Positions 13,840 through 25,767 of a stretch of DNA of 64,000 nt are shown one piece after another. This DNA is from Stercorarius parasiticus. Taxonomy: Eukaryota > Chordata > Aves > Charadriiformes > Stercorariidae. The stretch is taken from positions 124,001 through 188,000 of the forward strand of contig VWZL01001939.1 in the NCBI GenBank assembly GCA_013396915.1, read 5' to 3'. The translations under genes and the position numbers were made by a program. How positions within the stretch are numbered: the first letter of the stretch is position 1; every line of letters starts with the position of its first letter. Under the pieces are notes generated by a model that was given only the letters and a program-made list of their open reading frames with translations, was not told where the DNA came from and made no database searches.

Positions 13840-13844
13840 AAATT
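13840..13844. repeat. Target-site duplication, right copy (aaatt)
   Basis: Exact match to 13215-13219, adjoining the terminal ACA of the LTR. Confidence 0.75.
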
Positions 13845-14571
13845 TTTGCAGGATTAAGACCCTCTACATTACAGACAGAATAAGCGTTAAGGGAGAATAT
13901 ACAAAATATTTGGATTTATTGCTGGAACAGATTAAAAAATGTAAAGTGCAGCCTTGTCTACATATACCAGAGGTAAGTAGTCTTGTTTTGGGGGGAACAT
14001 TTATACGACCTAATGATGAAAGAGCTTGGACATTTTATGGCCAGTTCTGCTACTAGCTGGCTGTGAAGCATTAAACAAATTTCGTAACCTCTCTCAGCAT
14101 CTTTTCTGGCTTTTGAAAACAGGAATATAACCAAAAAGTTTACTTAATATTTGTCAAGTATTTTCAAATCTAAAAAAAGAAATTACAATGGTGGCAATGT
14201 TTTGGTAGCAGAAGAATTATTGTTATCACCTCTTTCCAATAAGTAAAAGGAATTTACAATAAGTAAAATGAACTAACTTTCATTTTTAATTGTACATATT
14301 ACATCATTGACATGTAATTTGTCCTCATTTACAAATTTTGACATGCAACTCAAACATTCTGAAGGTCTGAAAAAATTCAGTCCTAAATAATTTATTTTTA
14401 AAAGTCAAAATAATATGCAAATATTATTTTGCAAATATGCAAATATGTTAGAAACTGTTGATTCATGCACTAGAAACAAGAGTTTGCATCAGAAAATGTA
14501 GTTCAGAAAAGTAAGAAGGAACATAGTATTAATTTCATATGATTACAGATTCAAATGCAAGGGGGAAATCA
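13845..14571. other. Gene-free stretch with a palindrome
   Basis: AT-rich. It contains a perfect 10-bp inverted repeat with a 4-base loop at 14407-14430. The loop plus its borders, and a second site at 14437-14444, read ATGCAAAT, the octamer bound by POU-domain proteins. Whether this has any function cannot be told from the sequence. Confidence 0.55.
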
Positions 14572-14603
14572 GTGTATCCTTGGCAAGTTTGCTGATGATG
14601 CTA

Positions 14604-14880
14604 AACTGCGAGGGGTGGCTGCACCCCAGAGGGCCGTGCTACCATCCAGTGTGACCTAGACAGGCTGGAGAGCTGGGCAGAGAAGAACCTAATGAGGTTC
14701 AACAAGGACAAGGGTAGGGTCCTGCACCTGGGGAGGAAGAATGTCAGGCACCAATATAGGTTAGGGGTGGACCTGTTGGAAAGCAGCTCTGAAGAAAAGG
14801 ATCTGGGGATCTTGGTAGACAGTAAATTATCCATGAGCAAGCAATGTGCCCTTNGTGTTCCCAGTGACGACAAGGGGTAA
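14604..14880 (+). pseudogene. CR1 ORF2 remnant (reverse transcriptase C-terminal part)
   Basis: The conceptual translation has blocks that recur in CR1 ORF2 here and elsewhere: an [18 protein letters not shown] stretch, then '[17 protein letters not shown]' and '[14 protein letters not shown]'. These lie downstream of the FADD box at 14588-14599. The frame is broken at the N (14854) and beyond. CR1 ORF2 encodes an endonuclease-reverse transcriptase that makes DNA copies from its own RNA in the nucleus. This copy cannot do so, because the endonuclease and most of the polymerase are absent. Confidence 0.8.
14854..14854. other. Single ambiguous base (N), probable assembly junction
   Basis: One N inside a CR1, joining parts of the element that are normally several hundred bases apart. 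The other two Ns in the window (46143 and 48530) are clear contig junctions, so this one is probably also a gap of unknown size written as one N. No duplicated sequence flanks it. Confidence 0.75.
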
Positions 14881-15105
14881 CGGGCACAAACTGGAACACA
14901 GGAAGTTCTGATCAAATATGAGGAAAAACTTCTTTACGGTGAGGGTGACAGAGCACTGGAACAGGCTGCCCAGGGAGGGTGTGGAGTCCCCTTCTCTGGA
15001 GACTTTTAAGACCTGCCTGGATGCAATCCTGAGTAATGTGCTCTAGGCAAGCCTGCTTTGGCAGGGGAGTTGGACTAGATGATCTCTAGAGGTCCGTTCC
15101 AACTC

Positions 15106-18100
15106 TGAAAAAAAAAAAAAACAAAACCGTAATTTTTTTTCCTATTAGCTTTGAGAGAAGAGAAGTGCCTACATCTGTACCACATTTGCAAATCTTTAAA
15201 TCAGCTAATAAGAAACATTGTTTTAACCAGTAAAACAATCTGTTAATTTGTCACATAATTAAGTATGGATATTCTGTAAGATCTCAAAACTGTAAGCATG
15301 TTTAATGAAACTTGAATGGCATTTATTTTGCAACTCCAGATATGTTATTAATAAACTGAGTAATTTAGAACTAATTTACATAGTAAATGAATATAATTAA
15401 AATCAAACCTTTATTAAAGAGTCACAGGAAATCTTTCATTTCTAACATATTTTAAGGAAGCAACCACACCAGATTATTGCAAGAATAACTCTAAAAATAG
15501 CCAGTAATACATATGAAATTTACTTACATGAAACTTTATACTGGACGTGTCAAACTATGTTAAATAAAAAAATGTTTTTAAAATATTTTGATAACCTATG
15601 CCCATAATTTTTGCTTTCCAGACATGTTCACAAATTTTTATTTTGTACTTGCGGTGTATTTAACTATATGATTGAAAATATCAAATAATAAGAATATTAA
15701 GAAGTGTCTAATTTCTGAGATTTCAATTTTTTTAATTGCTAATTTTTGAGATGTTTGAGAGCTTTTTTTCCCCCCAGCATTTCTTTTGCAGCTATTCGCT
15801 GATACATAAATAAATAAATGCAGAAGAGCCTTAATTCCCTTAAAATTCCAGGAGGTTGGATTTAAAAAAAAATAAAATTCAATGTAAGATAATTCATGCT
15901 AATGACGTGCATGTTCACAAGAAAAGTATAAGGTGTAGTACTGCTCCTGTGTGTGTAAAATTATTATCTTTTTGTCATCATTATGAAGGAAGAAAATTTC
16001 ATTTGGTAAACAAATTGTTCTTTCAAACCATTCTTCAGATGAATGAAATGAAGGTCCCTCAGGTCAGTGAAATTCTACCAGTGTAGTCAAAAAATCATAA
16101 TAAACTGCTTTCCACAAATAGTAATAATACTTTCAAATTGCATACTAACATGGTTTTCAAGGTTTCCTTTATACATGCAGCAGAATTAATTAAACTCTTG
16201 GTACAATGCTCACATACTAGTTTAGGTGTTACTGTCACTGGTGTTTCATATCTGAGGAGCTGGAATACCTGACACTAACTCTTTATATGACTCCACGAGA
16301 GAAAAAGAAAAAAAAGTTTATTGTTTGTTTCATTGTATTTCAGTCTCCTGGTGTTTCTGTACAGGTATCGAGGAAAATTTTGTGCTTTATGCACTTAGAA
16401 TATGCAGGCTAGAGGAAGTCCAGCTTGAGCTATATCTGGAAATAATAGTAGTGAATAGGAAAGGGCAAGGAAGACCCGGAGTGATGACAGACTAATGGGG
16501 CTGGTGTAGCACCAGTGGAGTCACAGCACAAAGTGCAACACATCATTAATTTATGAAGGGGATTTCAAAATTATACAAAAAAATCTATCAGTTAGGAAGT
16601 GACAGCTGAAGAGACTATGACCAGTAGGAAATGGCAAAAATTGTTGAGACCTTTCTGACTTCTATTCATTCTGTTCTAATACCAGATCTTTACTGTCTCT
16701 GCCTGATTCAAGGAAGGTTTGGATAATGAATTTCTGCCTCGAAAGGTGTTTCAGATCTCAAAATGTGAGACAAAATAACTGGAGACTGTTGAGATGTACT
16801 TATTCCAGAGCCTAAATACCTGCAAAGCTCTTAGTTTCTTCCAATTTATAATATTGCTTTGGGCTTATCTATAACATCAAACAGTATAAAAGTAGAAAGG
16901 ATAACAAACCAGATTCCTTGATGTGATTGTATCTTTTGGTTTCATTTGCTTCCTTTGCAGTCTTGATATCAAATTCTCTTTTGAAATCGAAACAGACACA
17001 TTTCAGATTGAATAGATTTATTTTCTGTTATGATACTGTTTGACACAGGACAAATTATTACTTAGAAACTCTAAAAGAAAAAAAGAGATGCCCAACAGCA
17101 CCATTGTATTTAATGGCTTGTCAGCATTTCTGTTATAAACCCTGTATTTGATGTTTTTCCTATTCTGTTGGCTTGATGCAAGGAACAGAGGATATCAGCT
17201 GAGATACAGTTTATTACGACAGAACAAAAAACATGACAACTGGTAAATTGATTCTGACATTAAATTGTCAGATAACAAAATTATAAAATTATTATTACTA
17301 AATCTTTACTCCCAAAAAATACTATTAAGTTTTCTCACAAAGAACGATGTCAGTGGAGATGAAACATACACTTGTTCTAATCTCACAGTTACCTGTTATT
17401 ATAACTAACATAAGTAAAACAATATTGACTGAGAGAAAGCCCATAAACTTGCCATATCTATTCTGCATTGATTTCTACCTACTGTAAGTTAAAATCTATA
17501 TGGTAGGCCTGGTCTTGCAGTCACTTCAACATGTGCTTATCTTTATTATCTAACAGCATTCTTTTCACTAGTAAAATTAGGTACCTGAATAAAAATTTGC
17601 AAGACACTGAATTCAGTGATAGGAAGCTATATAAAATGCTGTTACTGTCTAACAAAGCATGAATGTCCTGTAAACTCAGTCATCATTAAGAAAAGCCAAC
17701 ACTGATGATGTTTACCTAGTAAAAGCAGATTTATCATCTCACAAGGTATGAGTTACATAAAGCACCTATATTTGAAAGCGTATAATATAAAAGTATTATT
17801 ATGATAAATATTTATTTACACAAAATTTCCAAGATTGCTGGTTTTATTCCCATTATATGTAGAGCCTGCAGAACAGGAACTGAAGGTCGTCACTTCCTCA
17901 GGGTCTTTCTCCCATATCTATTAATGCAGTTATAAAGAGAAGATTTTTTTATTTCAATTTGAATGCCAATGCTGCTTCCTTATTTGGGCTTACATGCATG
18001 GGATCTTTATAACCAATAATTGGACTACAAAAAAACCTCTCAATAGTTGCTGTTCCAGTGGATGATTGTTCTCACTGTAAAAAATACTGTTTTCAGATTG

Positions 18101-21100
18101 TAATATTGTCCTGAACAGTTGAGATAAGGCTCATGACACCAGATGCTAGCACCTAACTGAAGTGCCTAGATTGTGTACAAGTACTACATTCCCAGTGTAG
18201 TCAGCTCAGATGGCTTAAATTCTGATAAAATCCCTGATTCCTCATCTTTCCACTGGGAGGGCTCTAGGCCAATGGAAGCTCCTAATTGTAAACACTCACA
18301 GAGACAACACGGGTAGAATTTGACCCATTTAAATCAGGATATGTCCAAGAGTATGTCCTTCACGTGGAGCTACTTCATCTTCTTTGAATAACTGTGCAAG
18401 ACTATTGGTAGTTATTGTGGCTTTTGTGGAAATATCATTCATGTTGCTGTAAACAGTGACAACTAAAACAGATATTATTATTTACACACCAGATTTTATT
18501 ATTTAACTAACTATTAGGAAATAGATGATATCCCATATAAATTTTTTGTCATCCACAAAAAGCTGTTAGCAATGCTGAAACATTCATTTACTATGAAAAT
18601 AGATTTACTAAGGTAAATCTATTTTTTTCCTTGCAACATCACTCTATACTATTTATTTTAAGGCATTTTATGGATGTAGAGAGTTTGTCCTGCATTTCTA
18701 CTATGTGAAGTTATCATTTGGTCTTTATTTAATCTGATTTTGCCTAATCTTTACTTTGTAATGTGTTAATTTTTGTTTTCCTGTTAGTGGGGTAGCACCA
18801 TATAGATTTATAGTTACAGTTACATTAACCTTTGAAATGTAAGGATTCTAATCTATTTAATAATTTCAAGACTTATCAGTAAGCAGAATCGATTAATTTT
18901 CCTACGGAGGTGCTGAAAAAAAGTTTTTACAACATGGTTAGGGATTCACTTCCATGCCTACTACCTCCTGATAATAACGCTAATTTAAAATGGGAGTGCT
19001 CTGCCAACACTGCCCTTGAAAACATTTGCAATGTCCTTCATCTTCAGGCTGTTAACAATGTCCTTTCATGGCTCATTTTACTCAATTTAACATCTTCTCC
19101 AGATACCATTGACCCTGGGATCATTTTACATCAACTTAAGCACCTTGTAAGTCTCACTGGCACTGTTTAGCCTGGCTGATATCTTTATCTAACTTGAGCA
19201 TAACAGTGTAAATTAATTACTATAGATATCCTTTTTTTTTTCTTTTTTTTTTCCCCCTGAGCTTGTTTTTGATTGCTTCAGGGAACTAGACTGTGTATTA
19301 TAATATTTTTTTACCTATCTAGTCCTACTTCCTTATATTTTTGTTATGGTTAATACTGTGCTAAATGAGAAATACTTGTTTTATGAACTTAGTGTTGATT
19401 CTTCTTAAACTTAATTGTTTACTGTCTTTGAAAATGAAAAATTATAAAACTTAAATTCAGTATATTCAGGTATTTATAAATGGCGTGGAATTTTCTATTT
19501 AGCACTTCCCAATTATACTTGCTTCTTTATTTGATATCTGTAATCAGAAGTATACAGTAACCTAAAGGGAGACAATATATTCTGCTGGGAGCACTGCAAG
19601 GCATTATTTGATGCTATGTATGAGTTATTTCCAAAATAAAAGCATCTTCCTGGAATTTAATGGTTCACCAGGGGTCCATCAAGTTTTGGACCCAGGTGTG
19701 TTCCCATTCAGTGCTATTTCCTTTCAACCCAGAAGTCAGAGCTCACATAGTGTAATCTAGTGCACGGTCACATACTTAGTCTTCCTGTTACATTAGCTCT
19801 TCATATGCCTTCTCAGTAAGTGGCTCTGTGAGCACATCCCCTGCCAACAACTTCCACCCTGCTGATGGAACCAACTCCAAAATTTGATTAAGATTGAAAT
19901 AACTCATGTCAAGGACAAACAAGTTCAATAGTGACAGCTGGCCTCAGGATTTGCCTCTTTTGCCTTCTAGACCAAAGAACTCTCAAATATCAGATTTCTT
20001 TTTCCTAAACATGCATCTATGGACAGTAATGATTTTTCTTCTAGCCTTTTTCTGTACGTTTGGTGGACTGACTCTTATAAGGCCTGACTTAAAACCCATA
20101 GCTAGCAGTGGGAAGGTTTTTGACAGGGCTGCTAGGTCCCCAAAACTGTCACTAACATATTTGTATGTAAAGCACGCTCCCATCGGCCTTAGTTCATATG
20201 CACAGACCTTCCAGATAATTTAGGGTATTTATGTTTATATTAAGTCACAGCTCTCTGAATTACACCCTTGGAACTTAGTTAACTGTTTAGTTACACTGAC
20301 TACATGGTAGTGCATGTCAGCTCGCTTCTGTGGTGACAAACCATGAGTGAGGAAGAGAAGAAGATACCTTCTCAGACAGAATATTTACATACTGTAAGGA
20401 GTCTGGATGTTCCCCTGGCCCAGGAGTGGTCCCAAAGACAGCAGAGATAGAGCCATTTTCATATAACTTCTTTTCATTTATAATCCCCTACTGGCTAGTT
20501 TAGGGAGGTTGCTGATCTCAGTTCCTAAGGATCCACAAGAAGGATTTTTTTTCATGTAGCATACTGAATGCTGAGATATCATACTTTTGGCTTCTGGTTT
20601 TTAAGGCAAACTGACTGTGTCATTTCAGACGCCTATGTCAATTTCAACACCTTGTTCTTTAATCTGTAATGCTACGTCCTCATCTCCAGGCATTCTACTT
20701 CATTCCTGAACCCTTTTCAATATGAAAAGGAGTAGGGAAAGAGGCTGAAGGAAGACTAGGACAAAGGATGAGGCAGACGAACAGAAGAAGTGACTGTAAA
20801 GAAAGTAGGGAAAAAAGAAATTGATACAGAAAAACATGGAATAAAAAATAACAAAGACAAAGTAAAAATGGCCACAGCTGAGCATTTCTAAAATAAAAAC
20901 AAGAAGGTTTAAAAAAACATAAGGAAGATTAGTAAAAAAAAAAATCTCTAAGAACCAAAAAAAGAGGATTATGTGCAACAAATAAGTGCAACTTCTAAAA
21001 AATTGTATTTAGACAAAATAAAAATAAGCCATGCAATTAATAATAGCTGCTAATTGCATTATCACTTTAATAAGGACTTTTCACATAAATTGAAATATTG

Positions 21101-23890
21101 GTATTATATGGGATTAACTTCTCTCCTACAGTCACACAATACTGTCTTTTTAGCATATTAGTGCCTGTGTCAGATGCCTATTTCAGGATTTCTCACTCCG
21201 CATACAATTATTCGGAAGCTCAGCTTCCTCTTTTGCTACATTCCCCCCGCCCTCCCTGCAACAGCCCTTTCTGTCTCCTCAAACTTCTTATGTTTCTTCT
21301 TTTGACGGTTACTCCATCTGCCTCTCTGCCCTCCTCTGTGAGAGAGCTAATGGTAATGTGGGAAGAGACATGGCAAGAAACACTCTGGTAGGTAAGGAAA
21401 AGGGAAAGGAAGACAGTAGTAAAGGTAGTTACTGGGAATTGTATATACCATGTCACTGAGCCCGTAATTCCTCCCTTACTTAAACTTCACAATGAAGAAT
21501 CAGCTCAAATATCCCTGCGCAGGGATGGAGGGGCACCGAAGTACCAGGATTACAAACCAAACAAGCTCGTAGCATTTTTGACTATATGCGTGTGCATTTG
21601 GGAATGGCAGGAATGAGTGCTTACCCTGTTTAATAAAGGAGATGCAACATATTATACATTTATTATACCTTATTAGTTTATTACTTTCAGAGATAGCTCA
21701 GGTCTAAAAGCCACTGATAACACTCTACTGTGTTTCTAGAATGAGGAGTATGAAGAAGAATGGCAGAAACAGATCCAAACACACCATCAGTTTCAATGTT
21801 GCACAGCTTATTAGCTCTGGTTCAATGTTATCTGTGCTTGTCCATGGTCTCCAGAGCAGCAAGTTCTGAGCAAGCTTATTAGGTCAGGCACTGTACTACA
21901 CAAGAGCTGGCTCTGTGTATTTTTCCAGTGTTCCAGATAATGAGCCCTTCTGACTCTGTGGAGCTTAGGAGAAACAGCTGAATTGCTCTGCAAGAAACTG
22001 TCTGAGCCCTGCAAAGCTGTGACTGAGGCAGAACTAATAAGCCTTGCTAAAATTAAGCTGACTGTATATGTTGGGATGTCTCTACACATGACTCTACGGT
22101 TCTTTTGGGTCTGGGAATGTAATAAAATTGTCCTTTGTATGGTGATGGAAGGTTTTATTCTCTGCTTGTGGCTTATTACATGCTCATTGTACAGCAGATT
22201 TTCTTACAGCAGGAATAGATGGGTGGTAAAGAATAGGGCTGCCTGTTTCATCCCACTATGGCTACAATAACACTAGCTGTGTTGTTTCATGGTTGGTTAA
22301 CACCCATGTTGCTGAGTGGTTCTTTCCTCTTCTCCTTCTGTAGCCCCTTATCTTTTTCTTTGGGCACTAATGTTTCTGTGGCTGCAAGGTAGCTGAATCA
22401 GATATGGCGGAAAGGAAATATCTTCTTTTTTTTTTTTTTTTCACCTTTTTGGAGGGTTGAGTTTCAGCTGAGTCTGTTTCTGGATTTCATGACTGTTTAA
22501 GCGCTGGTGACAGAATAAGGGAGGGAGGTAGCAAGTTACAGAAGAACAGACTTTACTCAGTTTGATTAAGAAACTGCATTTTTGGCTAATTGAACACCCT
22601 TCTGGTTCAAGTGAAAGCAATTGTGTGTATTACACTTGGAGAAATTCCAGGGGTTCAGGACAGGCTGAAAGCTAATGAATAAGATAGCATGGAAGAAGAC
22701 TGCAACAGAAGCAGCAATCAGACACCTCTTGGAAGTGCCCACTTGCCTGCTTGCATTAGGAATTAAACCCAGAACTAAGAAATATGTCTTGAACATAACA
22801 ATAAAAAAGATTCAGTCTTGGAAAAGAATATGTGGAGTTCAGGCAGTCTTAAAGAAACTATGAAATCTGCTGGACTGAGGAGAGTATTGATAAGAAGAAC
22901 CCATCCAAAGAAGACATAGTGGGCAGGAGGAATCCCTTTGTTGTCCAACCTATTGTTTTGTCTCATCTACAAGATGAGTTGTCTCAATTTTAATGAGTTC
23001 CTTGTAGCCAAACCAGATACATCTGACAACGATAAATTAAAAGTGCACTAATAGATATATAATTTAGCTTGTGTTGAAAACAATTATATGCAAACTTAAA
23101 TAGTTCAGCCACCAATGCTATGTATTTTGTAACACAATAGTGCCATAGCCAGGCAAAATCCATAAGCATTTTATATAAGTATGATGTGAGCAATGTGACG
23201 ACAGAAGAGGCAAACTATGAAGTCTGTAGTTGCATGTGGGAGATATCCAAGTAACAAAAGTTGCAAGACAGAAGACGGCATAAACAGCGGTGACTGCAAA
23301 TATTCAGGACATTGTGCTGAAAACACAAGAAGGATGAGCAGCAAAACTGAAAGCAAGACAATCAGTACAGCAGGCAGTTGAGATGCTCCTTTGAGGGAGG
23401 GAGGGTGAGAAGTGTAAAGCTCTAACGATGACCCAGGGAAGATGGAAATTAAAAAAGACAAGCCCATTTCAGTTTGTAATTATCTCATTAAAGAGTTCTG
23501 AGGTCTGATCACCCTGACTCCTGCTACTAAGACCCACCACAGACCACAGCCATCATTGCTGACTATATGACATCAGCCTGATTCATTGTCTTCTGAACAC
23601 TCCCATGAGAAGTTCTTTGGCATCTCTTGGCATAATAATTTTAAATAAAAGGTACAGCTAATAATACACTGAAATTCTATATTCACATTTTGGGAGCTGT
23701 AATTGCATCAACTAACTGAGAAACACACATTCCTTGAGACTAGAAAACTTTTGTTCCACAGCTATATCTAACCTCTGAACTACTACAGTTGGTCAGTTCT
23801 GGTTTAAAGAGCATTTCAGCTCAGTCTGTATGTCTTAACTGCTGGAAAGGTAAAAAAAAAGCTAAAAATGTAGCAAAAATCAAAAGTAAA
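15106..23890. other. Gene-free stretch, about 8.8 kb
   Basis: AT-rich sequence without recognised elements. Notable items are a poly-A tract directly after the CR1 (15106-15123), a perfect 13-bp inverted repeat at 18596-18625, and a purine-rich, A-rich tract at about 20700-20990. Open frames such as 18910-19170 and 19906-20223 (86 and 105 codons) contain no domain or motif I recognise and have no convincing splice context. Confidence 0.55.
18596..18625. repeat. Perfect 13-bp inverted repeat, 4-base loop
   Basis: The left arm aaaatagatttac (18596-18608) and the right arm gtaaatctatttt (18613-18625) are exact reverse complements around the loop taag. The arms are AT-rich. No transposon termini or target duplication is associated. 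Confidence 0.85.
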
Positions 23891-24408
23891 CAGAATCACA
23901 GAATCATAGGATGGTTGAGGTTGTAAGAGACCTTTGGAGTTCATTTCATCCAACCCCCCCACCTCAAGCAAGGTCACTTAGAGCTGGTTGCCCAGAACCA
24001 TGTCCAGACAGCAACTCCAATGAAAGAAACTCCGGAACTTCTCTGAGCAGCCTGTGGCAGTGCTCGGTCACCCTCACACTGAAAATGTGTTTTCTGATGT
24101 TCAGCCGGAACCTCCTGTGTTTCAGTTTGTGCTCATTGCTTCTAGTCTTGTCATTGGGCACCATTGGAAAGAGCCTGGCTCTGTCTTCAGGTACTTGTAT
24201 ACATTGATGAGATTCCCCTGATCCTTATGTTGTCCAGGCTGAACAGTCACAGATCTCTTACCTTTTTCTCATTGAAGAGATTCTCCACTCCCTTAGTCAT
24301 CTTTGTGGCCTTTCACTGGATTTTCTCCAGTATCTCCATAATACTTTTGTACTGGGGAGCCCAGGACAGGACACACTTGGGGTGTGGCCACACCAGTGGT
24401 GAGTTAAG
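23891..24408 (-). mobile_element. CR1 LINE, 3'-end fragment
   Basis: The plus strand starts with octamer tail copies (agaatcacagaatcatagg) and continues as reverse-complemented CR1. The 'ggttgaggttgtaagagacc' start, 'cagcctgtggcagtgctcgg', 'gtttcagtttgtgctcattg' and 'tgtactggggagcccagg' are landmarks of the CR1 3' part. It ends near 'cacaccagtggtgag' at about 24408. This copy belongs to the 3'-end group with 'ccttyggagttcat'-type sequence, different from the 60-kb copies. The overlapping 98-, 113- and 66-codon frames here are non-coding consequences of the element. Confidence 0.92.
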
Positions 24409-25754
24409 ACGGTGCTGTAGTCTATTTTATTTTTCTGTCTCCATCATGTCATATAATATCTGCCCAACAAGAATTTTCTATTTGTTCTGTACCTGCTGGT
24501 GTTAGTATTTCCCCTCCTCATGAACTTCCTTTCTATATAAGCTTACCATAGGAGCAAAATATCCAGGTCACAAACTTACAATTTTCTCTTAGTCATTTTT
24601 TCAATGTAAGAAGAGTTAACTGGGTTACAGCAAACTGTTCCTAGCATTCTCAAAAAGGAATATTTTCCTTTTTTTACAAATCGGTTTCCAAAGTCAGCTA
24701 TGATCGGAGAACATATATTAGCAAGAAAGGCCAGAGGAAAACATTTTAAAAAGAGAGAGAAAAAAGGTTTCTCCCTCAAGGACTGATTGTAAATGTGAAG
24801 GTTTTTGACAGTTCCAGGACAAATTTTATGTCTTGTCTTTGATAGGCAGTGTCCCTGGTCAATCTGAGATCCAGCTGGGTAGAAACCTATCTCAGTTGGT
24901 GATCTAAGTTTCCTCTCTTTTCCTCGCGGCATTAACCAATGCAGAAAACAACTGACAAAGAATCAAACAAAGAATCAAAGCCTTATTCCAAGACTGTCTA
25001 AGTTACACTGTTAAACTTGAAAAAAGGCTTTGTCTATTCATCCAACAGACTAAGAAGATTGGGAAGAAAATATTTTCTTTTTTTGGAAAGGAGAGATACA
25101 GAACAAACATAATAAAGCCAACTAAAAAAAAGGTTAAATCCCTTTGAATTACTCTATGGAAATAACGCAGCAGAAAGGTTTTTTGTTTATTTTCATTTGA
25201 TTTAACTTTTCTTCCTCGCACTTTCTTCCCCTCAAAAACTAGGTCAATTTGAAGTGAAGGTGTGTATTTTTTTAATATTAGAAATAAAAATATGTAATTT
25301 GAATTGTGCAACTACTCTAACAGTACACTGGAAAACTGATGTAGCTCTTGTACATATGAGCACTTTCCAGAAATCATAATAAAATTATCTAGAAAGTTAG
25401 GGTGGAAAAAAAAATCACTGAATCCTGATGAGAATGCCATGGCTAGTGGCTGCCATAAATTGACAAAGAGAGAAAAGGAAAATATAAGAACAAATCAATC
25501 AGACATATTTGGTTAGACTTGGGGAAATTCCAGAAGAAGAATAGGACATCTTAAAATTCTGTTTGAAACTGCCTTTGTAGCTTGTAGGCTATGTAGGCTT
25601 CAGCTTTCATGCTGAATTTCACTGGATTATGTCAGTTTCATTTTAACTGAAAATTTTATTGATTCCCAAGTGGCTAATGCCAAATTTAGAAGAAGATTCG
25701 AAACTCTACTTGCTGTGGGTCCTGAGATACTGGATGTTCTATTGCTTCTGTGCA

Positions 25755-25767
25755 TGTGTGTGTGTGT
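25755..25767. repeat. Short TG dinucleotide microsatellite
   Basis: Six and a half TG units in an otherwise single-copy-looking context. Confidence 0.8.

Larger units (their letters stand above)
14572..15105 (+). mobile_element. CR1 LINE fragment, interrupted by an N
   Basis: Plus-strand CR1 covering part of the ORF2 reverse transcriptase and the 3' end. The catalytic box FADD is readable at 14588-14599, followed by the '[16 protein letters not shown]' region. The translated frame of 14692-14880 shows the C-terminal RT part typical of CR1 ORF2. At 14854 a single N separates the 'gcaatgtgccctt' segment from the far-downstream 'gtgttcccagtgac' segment. A few hundred bases expected in between are missing, so the N hides either a sequence gap or a deletion. 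The 3' end reads 'gaggtccgttccaactctg' and then runs into poly-A instead of the usual octamers. Confidence 0.9.

Noticed and set aside
24576..24932. 118-codon minus-strand open frame next to a CR1
   Set aside because: It lies outside the CR1, but its sequence shows no domain and no codon bias.
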